Part shown: piece by piece, positions 24,789-32,863 of the stretch | How positions within the stretch are numbered: the stretch's first letter is position 1 | How the letters are laid out: every line of letters starts with the position of its first letter | Assembly (NCBI GenBank): GCA_002897995.1 | Contig: BDTT01000009.1 | Coordinates: 1-35,613, forward strand | Direction: 5' to 3' | Length of the DNA stretch: 35,613 bases | DNA from: a bacterium BMS3Bbin10 | GTDB lineage: Bacteria > Pseudomonadota > Alphaproteobacteria > Rhizobiales > Methyloligellaceae | The notes under the pieces: model-generated | Databases searched by the model: none | Told to the model about the DNA's origin: nothing | Seen by the model: only the letters and a program-made list of their open reading frames with translations | Program-made: the position numbers and the translations under genes

Positions 24789-24831
24789 GATGCTTCGAGA
24801 CGCGCCCTTACGGGCGCTCCTCAGCATGAGG
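24789..24831. repeat. Half copy of the palindromic repeat, adjoining a truncated dsrE2
   Basis: GATGCTTCGAGACGCGCCCT to CAGCATGAGG, nearly identical to the left arm of the repeat at 9457. The right arm is missing: the sequence passes at 24832 directly into DsrE2-coding sequence. The repeat also contributes an ATG at 24790 that is in frame with the fragment, but no ribosome-binding site precedes it. Confidence 0.75.
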
Positions 24832-25080
24832 TATGTACTGCCGGGCGTAAACGCCATGAGCACGACCATGATGAAAAATCTCATCAAGAAAAAAGGCGTC
24901 GCATCAATCGATGAATTGCGGGAGGCGGCTGTTGAATCGGAAGTGGAATTGATCGCCTGCCAGATGACCCTGGACCTGTTTGAACTCGACAAAGAGGACA
25001 TGATTGAAAATATCGAGATCGGCGGAGCCGCGACCTATATGGAAAGAGCGCTCGAATCCGACATCAATCTGTTCATCTGA
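24832..25080 (+). pseudogene. 3' part of dsrE2 (DsrE/DsrF/DsrH-like sulfurtransferase), 5' half lost
   Basis: The reading frame gives VLPGVNAMSTTMMKNLIKKK, then GVASIDELREAAVESEVELI, ACQMTLDLFEL and GGAATYMERALESDINLF. This is the C-terminal half (about 80 residues) of DsrE2, the membrane-associated sulfurtransferase often found next to tusA and dsr genes. The N-terminal half (about 70-90 residues) is absent, and the fragment begins exactly where the palindromic half repeat ends. The conserved Cys in ACQMT is retained. It could start at ATG 24856 (75 aa) or in the repeat at 24790, but neither has a clear ribosome-binding site. It is probably inactive. Confidence 0.75.
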
Positions 25081-25107
25081 CGGGCCGAATGCCGGCCGGG
25101 CCATATC

Positions 25108-26031
25108 TCACGTCCCTGCTTTCAGAAACTCCGTAACCAGATCCGCGGCGTCCTCGATATAGAAATCGTTGAACAGATGGCCGGCGTCCTCGACGACCCG
25201 CAACTGGATCTTCTTTCCATCCGCCAGCGGGCGAACCCGCTCCGCCACATTCGGCACCACCGTGTCGGCGCTGCCGGCGATCACCAGCACCCGAACGCCC
25301 AGCTTGGGCAGCAGGGCGGGGGTATCGCGTCTGGGTTCAGGACCGTAATAGGAGACGACGCTCTTGGCGCTTGCCTTCGAATTGGGGCAATAGAGGAAAC
25401 CGGGCAGGTCCATCAGGGTCGCGCCCGCGCCGCCGGCAATGAGCGCTTTCGCCTTTGTCAGTATCGGCCCAAGGCCGGCCTTGAACCGCTTCTTGTAAGC
25501 CGCCGCGGGATCGCTGCCGGGCGCGCGCATCATGGGCGCGAGGAGAACCAGCGCGTTGAGGCGGCCCTTTCCCGGCCCGGCCGCGAACCACGCAGCCTGG
25601 TTGCCGCCGCGGCTGTGCCCCAAAAGCGTTAGGGGCCCCGCGCCGTTGGCCTTCAGCCAGGAAATCCACGCCCCGATCTCCGCAACGCCGTCCTCGTGCC
25701 GGTGCCGGTGGGGGTTCGCGCAGTCGAACATGCCTTTGCGGCGGTCCATGCCCAGGGTCAGCGTATGGGCAAGGCTCGCGATGCCCCGTTCGGCAAGCGC
25801 GGCCTGCAGAGCCGCTATTATTTCCATGTCTTTATGGGCCAGCGTGCCATGGGTGATGACCAGCACGCCCTTTTCGCGGCCGCCGCCATCGGGTTCGACA
25901 AGGTCGCCAAAAGCGACCGCGCCGTTGATTTCGAGCTCGACCCTGCGTTCCCCGGCCGCCGCGAAATGCATGCTGGCGAGCGTTACCAATAATGTGAGAA
26001 GCAGCGCTGACGATTGCCGGATCAACCACAT
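25108..26031 (-). CDS. Secreted alpha/beta hydrolase
   Basis: A 307-residue alpha/beta-hydrolase with an N-terminal signal peptide (MWLIRQSSALLLTLLVTLAS...AAAG). The catalytic triad is recognisable: Ser in LLGHSRGGNQ, Asp in VIAGSADTVVP, and His in EDAGHLFNDF. The oxyanion-hole segment is ITHGTLAHKD. The substrate is unknown; hydrolases like this recur next to sox genes, but their role is not established. ATG at 26031 is preferred: it begins the signal peptide and GGGCAGGGA precedes it; the longer frame from 26088 adds 19 polar residues. It converges on the dsr operon and is divergent from the ArsR gene. Confidence 0.85.
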   Translation of the reverse strand: MWLIRQSSALLLTLLVTLASMHFAAAGERRVELEINGAVAFGDLVEPDGGGREKGVLVITHGTLAHKDMEIIAALQAALAERGIASLAHTLTLGMDRRKGMFDCANPHRHRHEDGVAEIGAWISWLKANGAGPLTLLGHSRGGNQAAWFAAGPGKGRLNALVLLAPMMRAPGSDPAAAYKKRFKAGLGPILTKAKALIAGGAGATLMDLPGFLYCPNSKASAKSVVSYYGPEPRRDTPALLPKLGVRVLVIAGSADTVVPNVAERVRPLADGKKIQLRVVEDAGHLFNDFYIEDAADLVTEFLKAGT

Positions 26032-26357
26032 GTTTCCCTGCCCTGTACTGCCCCTCGGGGCGGCGTTTCCGCCTCCCTCATCACGCAATTATATAATTTT
26101 TGTATATCTCTATCTATAGATATTTATGCCTGAGTCTGTTAGGGTTTTCAGAATCGTTCCCAGTTGGTTTTTCCATTGTGAACGCAGCCAATTGAAGGGT
26201 CCTGTTTCAATCCAACGGTGGTAACACAGGTTCTGGATGAAGCTTTCGCGCCATCAGGGCGCCGCGTGCCGATGCGCAAGATACGGCCGAATTCGCAACC
26301 CTCTGGGTGTTCCAGATCGAGGATTGCCTGCGAAGGTCTTACGATAGGAAGCTCACC
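26032..26357. other. Divergent intergenic region between hydrolase and ArsR regulator
   Basis: 326 bases without a gene. The part at about 26085-26130 is strongly AT-rich (ATTATATAATTTTTGTATAT... and CTATCTATAGATATTTATG) and likely contains promoters for one or both genes. It lacks the ATATTC-type motif found before dsrA, soxY and tusA. The stretch 26140-26357 is ordinary in composition and would form a long leader if ArsR is transcribed from the AT-rich part. Confidence 0.4.
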
Positions 26358-26696
26358 ATGAAACTCGCCGAACTCTTCGACAACGACAAGGGCGATGCGC
26401 ATCAGTTCGACGAAATGACGAAGCATGCGCATCATGCGACCGAATTGCTGAAGGCGCTGGCGAGCGAATCGCGCCTGATGATTCTGTGCCTGCTGGTGGA
26501 GGGCGAGAAATCGGTCGGGCAGCTCAACAAGAAGATGAACCGGGCCCAATCCAGCGTCTCTCAGGAACTCGCCCGTCTGCGCCGCCAGAAACTGGTCAAG
26601 GGCCGCCGCGACGGGAAGACCGTCTATTACTCGATTGAGAGTGAAGAGGCCAAGCGCATCATTGCCGTCCTGCACGAAATTTACTGCAAGAGCTAG
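26358..26696 (+). CDS. ArsR-family transcriptional regulator, probable persulfide sensor (SqrR/BigR/SoxR-like)
   Basis: A 112-residue winged-helix repressor. The helix-turn-helix is GQLNKKMNRAQSSVSQELARLRRQKLV and the wing is GRRDGKTVYYSI. Two cysteines, Cys44 (RLMILCLL) and Cys110 (EIYCKS), are 66 residues apart, the same spacing as Cys41/Cys107 of SqrR, which form a tetrasulfide when reactive sulfur is present. No metal-binding CxC motif is seen. It probably represses sulfur-oxidation genes until sulfane sulfur accumulates. ATG 26358 is used because AGGAAG lies just before it; the longer frame from 26307 adds 17 residues. It lies between the dsr and sox operons and converges on yeeE. Confidence 0.88.
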   Translation: MKLAELFDNDKGDAHQFDEMTKHAHHATELLKALASESRLMILCLLVEGEKSVGQLNKKMNRAQSSVSQELARLRRQKLVKGRRDGKTVYYSIESEEAKRIIAVLHEIYCKS

Positions 26697-26697
26697 C

Positions 26698-26748
26698 GCG
26701 TATCACCGATAAGCATGTCCCCGCGAAGGCGGGGATGGGAACCGGTTT
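26698..26748. repeat. Palindromic repeat between ArsR and yeeE, likely bidirectional terminator
   Basis: Starts directly after the ArsR stop. Its core TCCCCGCGAAGGCGGGGA (26718-26735) is a 7-base stem with a GAAG loop. The 51-base element is repeated in inverted orientation within 35320-35387 with one mismatch. It lies between the convergent ArsR and sox-operon ends, so it could terminate both, although no long T-run is present. Confidence 0.65.
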
Positions 26749-26760
26749 TCCCGAAGCCCC

Positions 26761-27867
26761 CTAATGCGCGCCGCCCTGCGCGAGCTTTTCCAGCAGCTTG
26801 ATACCGATAACCGCCCCGACGACGATCGACCCAAAGGTTATGAACGAACCCAATGCGAGGGTCGAAACGCCGGTGATGGCCTGCCCGATGGTGCAGCCGA
26901 GCGCGAGGACGCCGCCGATGCCCATCAGGGCCGCTCCGGCCAGGTTTCGCAGCGTGTCTTTGTTGTCGGCGAAAGTCGCGAGGTGGAACCGGCCGGTAAG
27001 AACAGCGCCGGCTAGCGTGCCCGCCAGCGCTCCAAAGACCGTCGCAACGCCAAACCGAAGTGTCGAATCAGCGGTGAACCGCCGCAGATATTCCAGCGTA
27101 TCGCCCGCGGGGCGCACAAATGTCAGCGATATCGGCGGGTGCGGCTGATCGGCAAACTCGTCGAACGAAAGTCCGGTAATCGCCCAGCCCGCGATAATGC
27201 AGGCGCCGATGCCGAATCCCGCGATCAGATGCGGCGGGGATCTGCGGAAGCTGGCGTCCTTGAAGCAGTAGAGCAGGACAAGACCGGCTATCAGACTCGC
27301 GCTCAGCCAGCCGCCCGCCCGCGGGCTTACATCCAGCAGACCCGAGGCGAGAGATCCCGCGCTCTGGCTGGCAAGTCCGAAATTCGAAGGCCCGAACAAG
27401 GCGGATTGCTGAATAATGCTCCGCAGCGGCCCGAAGATGCCGCCGATCGTCATATAGGCGAATGCCGCAACGACCATGAGAATGAAAAGCGACCGCATAT
27501 CGCCGGTTCCAGCCCGGACCAGGTTGCGGCTGACGCATCCCCCGGCCAGCACCATGCCGACGCCAAACAGGACGCCGCCGAAAACATTCGCCAGCCAGCT
27601 GATGCCGGGCGATACAAACATCGACTGACCGGTATCGACGACGCCGGCGAACTGGAGCAACTGCACACCCAGGATGGCGGTAGCACCGGCGAGCAACCAG
27701 GCCCGGAAGCGCCGGTAGTCTCCAAACATCATGATGTCGGAGACCGATCCCATCGCGCAGAAATTGGTTTTCAGCACGATCAAACCGAAGATAAAACCGA
27801 CGAAAAGTCCACCGAGCGCCAACGTCATCGGCGCATCGATCAAAGCTAATTCTCGGACGGCGTCCAT
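26761..27867 (-). CDS. YeeE/YedE-family sulfur-compound transporter
   Basis: A 368-residue inner-membrane protein of the YeeE/YedE (TsuA) family, with nine or more hydrophobic helices. The three conserved cysteine sites are present: NFCAMGS (Cys37), AGGCVSRN (Cys111) and LALGCTIGQA (about Cys325). In characterised members such cysteines relay thiosulfate across the membrane. Here it could import thiosulfate or another sulfane-sulfur compound for cytoplasmic Dsr oxidation. It is the last gene of the soxYZXAB-ccdA-yeeE unit, 118 bases after ccdA. ATG 27867 follows a GGAAACTGGAAG stretch. Confidence 0.9.
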   Translation of the reverse strand: MDAVRELALIDAPMTLALGGLFVGFIFGLIVLKTNFCAMGSVSDIMMFGDYRRFRAWLLAGATAILGVQLLQFAGVVDTGQSMFVSPGISWLANVFGGVLFGVGMVLAGGCVSRNLVRAGTGDMRSLFILMVVAAFAYMTIGGIFGPLRSIIQQSALFGPSNFGLASQSAGSLASGLLDVSPRAGGWLSASLIAGLVLLYCFKDASFRRSPPHLIAGFGIGACIIAGWAITGLSFDEFADQPHPPISLTFVRPAGDTLEYLRRFTADSTLRFGVATVFGALAGTLAGAVLTGRFHLATFADNKDTLRNLAGAALMGIGGVLALGCTIGQAITGVSTLALGSFITFGSIVVGAVIGIKLLEKLAQGGAH

Positions 27868-27985
27868 TCTTCCAGTTTCCTTCTGATTCGTGCTTGACGG
27901 AATTCTTTTACCGCATTGGGATACAACGGCAATTCGCCAATAATACGGGCTCCTGAGCTGCCATCTTTTTCAGAACTTCGCACTC

Positions 27986-28720
27986 TTAACCTATCCTTCC
28001 AAGGGTCGGGAAGGTCTCCAGGAGCCAGAAGGCGATGACGTTCATGGACCCTGTAATAAACAGAATGCCCGTTATGATGAGCAGTCCCCCCATGGTCTTT
28101 TCCATCGCGCCCATATAGTGGCGGAAACGCTTCATGAAACTCATGAACGGCCGGATTGCCAGCGCCGCCCCGATGAATGGAATGCCCAGGCCGAGGGAAT
28201 AGACGAACAGCAGCCAGACGCCCTGGGCGATGGTGTCTTCTGCCCCGGCCACAAAAAGTATGGCGGCGAGGACCGGCCCGACACATGGCGTCCAGCCGAA
28301 GGCAAACGCAAATCCTATGATGTAGGCGCCGAGCAGGGACGCCGGTTTTGCTTGGGTGTGAAGCCGCGCGTCGCGGTACAGAAGCGGGATCCTGATAACG
28401 CCGAGAAAATGCAGCCCGAACACGATGATGATGGCCCCCGCGATTTTTGAGAGCAGGTCCAGATTGTCGGACACAAGCTGCCCGAAAGCGCTTGCGGTCG
28501 CGCCCAGGGCGACGAAAACGGTAGTGAATCCGAGAACGAATACGATCGAGGCGGCGACGACACGAATATAGGCCTTGCGCTCCAACCCCCGTTCACCGGT
28601 GAGTTCCTCAATCGTCATTCCGCCCAGATAACAAAGATAGGGCGGAACGAGCGGCAGGACACATGGCGAAAGGAAACTGAGCAGCCCCCCGGCAAGCGCT
28701 CCAAAAACGGAGATTTCCAT
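27986..28720 (-). CDS. ccdA: CcdA/SoxV-type membrane thiol-disulfide transporter
   Basis: A 244-residue six-helix protein of the CcdA/DsbD family. The two redox cysteines lie in LSPCVLPLVPP (Cys20) and FGWTPCVGPVL (Cys146), the usual paired positions. It moves reductant from cytoplasmic thioredoxin to the periplasm; in sox operons the homologue SoxV with a thioredoxin (SoxS/SoxW) keeps SoxYZ reduced. No thioredoxin-like partner is encoded here, so it may use one elsewhere. It lies 27 bases after soxB. The name soxV would also be justified by context. Confidence 0.92.
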   Translation of the reverse strand: MEISVFGALAGGLLSFLSPCVLPLVPPYLCYLGGMTIEELTGERGLERKAYIRVVAASIVFVLGFTTVFVALGATASAFGQLVSDNLDLLSKIAGAIIIVFGLHFLGVIRIPLLYRDARLHTQAKPASLLGAYIIGFAFAFGWTPCVGPVLAAILFVAGAEDTIAQGVWLLFVYSLGLGIPFIGAALAIRPFMSFMKRFRHYMGAMEKTMGGLLIITGILFITGSMNVIAFWLLETFPTLGRIG

Positions 28721-28747
28721 CGTCGTGCCGCCCCTTAGGGTCCAGAC

Positions 28748-30439
28748 TCAGATGCCAATGACCTTGACGGCCTCGTTCTTTGGCATGTCGATGACCTTTT
28801 TGCCCGTGATGTATTTTTCCATCAGGTCGTAGACTGCGGGACCTTCGGTATTCCGGTTTACCGAGGCCCAGCCGGCGACCACGTATTTGCGCTCCGGATC
28901 GATCGGCTTGCCGGTCTTGAGAAGTGTCATGTTGGAGATGCGTGACCCGATTTCCAGTTTCGGCGCGACGGTGTAGCCCATGCCGCCGACGCGCACCATG
29001 TCGCCGCCCTGCTGCAGGAACGGGTCCTTGTTGAACAGATTATCGCACACATCCTCCAGAATATCCTTGAGCATCTTGCCGGTGAATTCCAGACGGTAGA
29101 CCTTGGGATAGTTCATCGAGGTCTGGGTGTAGAGGTCGTCGATGGTGATGTCCTGCCCCGGCAGCAAGGTCGTGCCCCAGCGGAAACCCGGGCTGAGCGA
29201 TATCTCCGCGTCGCGCTCCTCGATCAGCGCTTCGCAAATGAGATCGTCCCAGGTTCCGTTGAAATTGCCGCGCCGGTACAGCAGACCCTTGGTCTTGCCG
29301 ATAACCCGCTTGCATTCTTTCTCGTATGGCGCGCGCACCTCGTCGATCTTGGCCGCCATCTCCTTGTCGCGCGCGATAACATCGGAAAATACCGGTATCA
29401 GCGTCGAATTATAGTCGACCACCCGGCCGTTCCTGATTTCCAGATCGACCCGGCCGAGATACTTTCCATGCGATCCGGACGCCATCACCAGCGTCTTGCC
29501 GATTTTTATGGCCCGCGGCACGGCGTCATGGGTGTGGCCGGTGAGAATAACGTCGATCCCCTCGACCACCGTGGAGAGTTTCTGGTCAACGTCGAAACCG
29601 TTGTGAGAAAGGAGCACGACGAGTTCGGCGCCTTGCGCGCGCGCCTTGTTGACATTCTCCTGTAACAGTTTGGCGCGGATGCCGAACGACCATTTCGGGA
29701 TCATCCAGCTCGGATTTGCTATCGGCGTATAGGGCATGGCCTGCCCGATGACCGCCACCTTGACGCCGCCCCTGTCGAGGAACGCGGTGCTTTCGAACAC
29801 CGGTTCTTCAAAATCATTGTCGACGATATTGCTGGCGAGGAACGGGTAGCCCATGTCTTCGATGATCTCGAGTACGCGCTTTTCCCCGAAGGTGAACTCC
29901 CAATGGCCGACCATGGCGTCGGGCTTGAGCAGCTTCATGCAGTCGACCATGTCCTGGCCGTTCGTCTTCAGCGAGCTATAGGAGCCCTGCCAGGTATCGC
30001 CGCCGTCGAGCACCAGCACCTTGTCGTCGCCGCGCTCGCCCCGGATCGCCTTGACCAGCGTTGCCGTGCGGTCGAGCCCGCCCATGCGGCCATAGGTGCG
30101 CGCCATGTTGACGTAATCCACCATGGTATGCGCGTAGGCGAGGGGGGTGCCCTTGGCGATGCCGAAATGTTTCAGGAACTCTTCGCCGACCAGATGCGGC
30201 GGTATTCCCTCAAACGCGCCGACACCGATATTTTCCGACGGCGGGCGAAAGTAGAGCGGTTTGAGCTGGCCGTGAATATCGGTGATATGCAGCAGGGTCA
30301 CCTGACCCTTGGCGTCGAATTCGAGGAGGCTGTCCTGTGTCAGCTTCTGCTGCGCGGCGACCCGCGTCAGCCCTCCCGAAAAGCCGGTTATCGCGGCGAC
30401 CACCGCGGCGTGCTGCAGAAAATCCCGGCGTGACCACAT
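28748..30439 (-). CDS. soxB: SoxB, thiosulfohydrolase
   Basis: A 563-residue periplasmic enzyme that hydrolyses the sulfonate from SoxYZ-bound thiosulfate, releasing sulfate. It has a Tat signal (SRRDFLQH with a following hydrophobic stretch). Manganese-site motifs are all present: ITDIHGQ (Asp54, His56), LDGGDTWQGS, the SoxB-type GHWEFTFG (in place of GNHEF of 5'-nucleotidases), LLSHNGFDVD and TGHTHDAVP. The GHWEF signature distinguishes SoxB from ordinary nucleotidases. GGAGGAAA precedes the ATG. Full length and uninterrupted. Confidence 0.97.
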   Translation of the reverse strand: MWSRRDFLQHAAVVAAITGFSGGLTRVAAQQKLTQDSLLEFDAKGQVTLLHITDIHGQLKPLYFRPPSENIGVGAFEGIPPHLVGEEFLKHFGIAKGTPLAYAHTMVDYVNMARTYGRMGGLDRTATLVKAIRGERGDDKVLVLDGGDTWQGSYSSLKTNGQDMVDCMKLLKPDAMVGHWEFTFGEKRVLEIIEDMGYPFLASNIVDNDFEEPVFESTAFLDRGGVKVAVIGQAMPYTPIANPSWMIPKWSFGIRAKLLQENVNKARAQGAELVVLLSHNGFDVDQKLSTVVEGIDVILTGHTHDAVPRAIKIGKTLVMASGSHGKYLGRVDLEIRNGRVVDYNSTLIPVFSDVIARDKEMAAKIDEVRAPYEKECKRVIGKTKGLLYRRGNFNGTWDDLICEALIEERDAEISLSPGFRWGTTLLPGQDITIDDLYTQTSMNYPKVYRLEFTGKMLKDILEDVCDNLFNKDPFLQQGGDMVRVGGMGYTVAPKLEIGSRISNMTLLKTGKPIDPERKYVVAGWASVNRNTEGPAVYDLMEKYITGKKVIDMPKNEAVKVIGI

Positions 30440-30511
30440 GGCGTTTCCTCCCGTTGCGCGCGGTTTTGCGGATATCCTCCTCCGGCGCCATCTTCAATCT
30501 CGAGGAGTTCG

Positions 30512-31330
30512 TTAGTTGCGGACGGCCGGCGTCTCTACCCCAAGGCCGGTTCCCCGCCAGGCGAGGTACAGCTCAAGCGCCATATATTCGTCCGAGCCGG
30601 TTTTGAACGGCGTCGAGCGGACCTGTTTGTTGCAGCCCTTGAAACGCCTGTGCAGCGAGCCCGGCTTCTGCCATTTGAGCCGGTAAACGGGAAATCCGTT
30701 CGACTGGCCCTGGCTCAGAGTGTTCATCCGGATCAGCTTACCGTAGTATTTCTCATGACACTGGGCGCATGACATGTCCATCTGGCCCCTGCGCTGATAG
30801 TAGAATTTCTTGCCCTTTTCGAAATACGTGGCCGCGGGGCCGTCGATCTTGACGTTGACAGGCATGCCGCGCGACTGCGCCTTGACGTAAATAACCGTGC
30901 CCAGCATGTCATTGGAATCATACTTCCAGGGCTTGGCCTCCATATAGGTCTTGCGGCAATAGTTCACCCGCTCCTCGACATTCATCAGCTTGTTGAGCTT
31001 CGGGTCGACGATCGGATACCGGGCGCCGACGCCCTTCATGTCCTCCGTCTTGTGGCATTCGGCGCAGGACTTGCCGGCTTCGCCGTCCTTTTTCGACCAG
31101 TTGGCTTCGCCGATGTCGTACCAGGTCATGCCCGGATTCTCGAAATCGTCGTCCTGCATCTGGTTGGTGGTCGGCTTGGCAAAGCGATATCCCGACCAGA
31201 CCTCTTCCAGCGGGCTTCCCGCCACCGGTTTTATGGAGTGCTTCTTGCCCTCTGCCGCAAGCGCCCCCCCTATTGAAATTCCGAGCGCTGTAAGGGCGGC
31301 GATACCACCGGTCAAAATACGAATGTTCAT
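30512..31330 (-). CDS. soxA: SoxA, diheme c-type cytochrome subunit of SoxXA
   Basis: A 272-residue periplasmic cytochrome with signal peptide (MNIRILTGGIAALTALG...ALAA). Two CxxCH sites are present, CAECH (89-93) and CAQCH (188-192), so this is the diheme type. The catalytic/haem-ligating cysteine is Cys233 in RRFKGCNKQVR. With SoxX it couples thiosulfate to the SoxY cysteine. ATG 31330 is preferred because GGAGGAAAT precedes it at good distance; a start at 31348 would add six residues. Neighbours: 55 bases after soxX, 72 before soxB. Confidence 0.96.
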   Translation of the reverse strand: MNIRILTGGIAALTALGISIGGALAAEGKKHSIKPVAGSPLEEVWSGYRFAKPTTNQMQDDDFENPGMTWYDIGEANWSKKDGEAGKSCAECHKTEDMKGVGARYPIVDPKLNKLMNVEERVNYCRKTYMEAKPWKYDSNDMLGTVIYVKAQSRGMPVNVKIDGPAATYFEKGKKFYYQRRGQMDMSCAQCHEKYYGKLIRMNTLSQGQSNGFPVYRLKWQKPGSLHRRFKGCNKQVRSTPFKTGSDEYMALELYLAWRGTGLGVETPAVRN

Positions 31331-31385
31331 TTCCAAATTTCCTCCCACGACGGTTCGAGCGAGATGGTCTTCGCGATCCTGTCCG

Positions 31386-31982
31386 CTATTTGATCGTCAT
31401 CAGATAAGCGACAACGTCTTCGATCTGTTGAGCGCTCATCATGGCGTAGCCCTGACAATCCTTGATGACACGATTGTAACCTTCCTTCTTGTGGAACGAG
31501 GGCATGATCGTATACGCATCGGGAAACGCCTTTTTCGCGCTCACGACGATGAGACGAATCTCACCTTCGGTATACCGGTCGGTCACGCCGTCGAGCGGCG
31601 GTCCGATTTCGCCGTGAAATCCATAAGACCTGAGGCTCTTCAGATCATCCGGCTTTGCGAGGGCCTGGATTTTCGACACCTTGTGACAGGCGATGCAATT
31701 GCCCAGGCGGCGATGGACCATCCATTTCAGTCCGGCCTTCGGATCGCCGGACTTGCCGGTCAGGGATTCGCTGATCTGCAAGTCGATATTTTCGCCCTTC
31801 GAGAGTTTGTAGGACGCCACAACCGCCGGCTGGCCATCCTTGCATCTCGATTTCTTTTTCTTTTGCGCGACGGCCTGACCCGCACCCGCCTTCTTTTCCT
31901 GGGCGGCGGCTTCACCGGCGCCCGCCGTCAGGACGAATGCCATGGCCGCCAGCGCCCCAAGCAATATTCGTGAGATATGCAT
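31386..31982 (-). CDS. soxX: SoxX, monoheme cytochrome c subunit of SoxXA
   Basis: A 198-residue exported cytochrome with signal peptide (about residues 1-27). One haem site, CIACH (Cys96, Cys99, His100), with Met160 in TIMPSFH as likely distal ligand. A Lys-rich segment (residues 41-46) and Cys47 lie in the N-terminal part of the mature protein; together with Cys176 (IKDCQGY) a disulfide is possible. GGGAGGGG precedes the ATG. It is somewhat larger than the smallest SoxX proteins, mainly in the N-terminal part. Confidence 0.95.
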   Translation of the reverse strand: MHISRILLGALAAMAFVLTAGAGEAAAQEKKAGAGQAVAQKKKKSRCKDGQPAVVASYKLSKGENIDLQISESLTGKSGDPKAGLKWMVHRRLGNCIACHKVSKIQALAKPDDLKSLRSYGFHGEIGPPLDGVTDRYTEGEIRLIVVSAKKAFPDAYTIMPSFHKKEGYNRVIKDCQGYAMMSAQQIEDVVAYLMTIK

Positions 31983-32040
31983 ACGCTTGTTCCCCTCCCA
32001 TTTTCAGCGGCGAATTTGGAGAAATCCACCGCCCAGTTAT

Positions 32041-32367
32041 TCAGCTCACGGCAAGTTTCTTTTTCGCCGACCAGGTTTTTCCGCTGTCGTCGGTCCAGGT
32101 GAAATCCAGTTCGCCCGCTTCCGGCACTTTCAGAAAAAACGCGATATAGGGGTTGGCGGATATGGACGGATACATTTTCGCCTGGAAAACCTGCTTGCCG
32201 TTAAACTTCGCAACGAACATGTTTATGATCTGCCGTGGAATCTTCTTTCCGGTTTTTTTGTCTTTCCGGAGCCCGGTCTCCATCTTGTGCGAAATCAAGG
32301 TTTTGATTTGGATCGTGTCGCCGACTTTGGCCGACTTGGGAACCTTCACGCGTGGTTTTATGGCCAT
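32041..32367 (-). CDS. soxZ: SoxZ, sulfur-carrier partner subunit
   Basis: A 108-residue immunoglobulin-like protein without signal peptide, as usual because it is exported with SoxY. Typical segments are PRVKVPKSAKVGDTIQIKTL near the start, NMFVAKFNGKQVFQAKMYP in the middle and GELDFTWTDDSGK near the end. It forms the SoxYZ carrier on which thiosulfate sulfur is processed. GGGAGGATTTAA lies upstream of the ATG at 32367. It starts 22 bases after soxY. Confidence 0.96.
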   Translation of the reverse strand: MAIKPRVKVPKSAKVGDTIQIKTLISHKMETGLRKDKKTGKKIPRQIINMFVAKFNGKQVFQAKMYPSISANPYIAFFLKVPEAGELDFTWTDDSGKTWSAKKKLAVS

Positions 32368-32389
32368 GACTTAAATCCTCCCGTCTTGA

Positions 32390-32863
32390 TCAACCGCCGC
32401 AGCCACCGATGGTGACCTTGACAGTACGTTTGCCTATGAAGAGTTCGCCGCCGCTCATCGCCGCGATGGCAATGACGTCCTGGGTTGTCGCAAGACGCAT
32501 CCGGCTTTTCGCGCTTGCCTTACCGCTCATCGGCGAAAAATAAAAACTTACGACTTCCGGGTTCGGGTTTTTCGCCGCGAACACGTGAACGGTCTTCACA
32601 TAGTCCTTGTCCGTCATGGGGCTCTCGACCGAAATCGCGAACGGGACCGTGTTACCGTTTTCAGCAATCTCCGGGAGCTCCAGCGATACCTTGCCCTCCA
32701 CGGGTTTGGCGTCGCCAATGGCCGCTTTGATCACTTCGCTAAGCTCTTTCGCCCAGGCCTTGCCCGCTGTTGCAGACAACAACGCAGTGACTGCCGCCGC
32801 CGCGCCCGCGCCAAGGACGAAATCGCGACGGTCAATTACCTTCAATTGAATCCGCTTCGTCAT
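32390..32863 (-). CDS. soxY: SoxY, thiosulfate-binding carrier subunit
   Basis: A 157-residue periplasmic carrier ending in the flexible GGCGG arm, whose cysteine covalently binds sulfur intermediates. It has a Tat signal (IDRRDFVLGAGAAAAVTALL) that also carries SoxZ. The body includes VPFAISVESPMT and HVFAAKNPNPEV, typical of SoxY. ATG 32863 has GAGAGGAAG upstream; the longer frame from 33070 lies in the leader. It is the first gene of the sox operon. Confidence 0.97.
   Translation of the reverse strand: MTKRIQLKVIDRRDFVLGAGAAAAVTALLSATAGKAWAKELSEVIKAAIGDAKPVEGKVSLELPEIAENGNTVPFAISVESPMTDKDYVKTVHVFAAKNPNPEVVSFYFSPMSGKASAKSRMRLATTQDVIAIAAMSGGELFIGKRTVKVTIGGCGG

Noticed and set aside
24790-24855. 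ATG inside the half repeat as start of a DsrE2-like gene
   Set aside because: The first 14 codons come from the palindromic repeat and no ribosome-binding site precedes them. The same repeat arm at 9460 also opens an unrelated frame.
25083-25097. Small GC hairpin between the dsrE2 fragment and the hydrolase gene
   Set aside because: Only five base pairs (GGCCG/CGGCC) and no T-run; too weak to call a terminator.
27846-28286. 146-codon minus-strand frame reaching into the ccdA-yeeE gap
   Set aside because: Most of it is an alternative frame of ccdA. The last part over the 118-base gap has no separate start with a ribosome-binding site.
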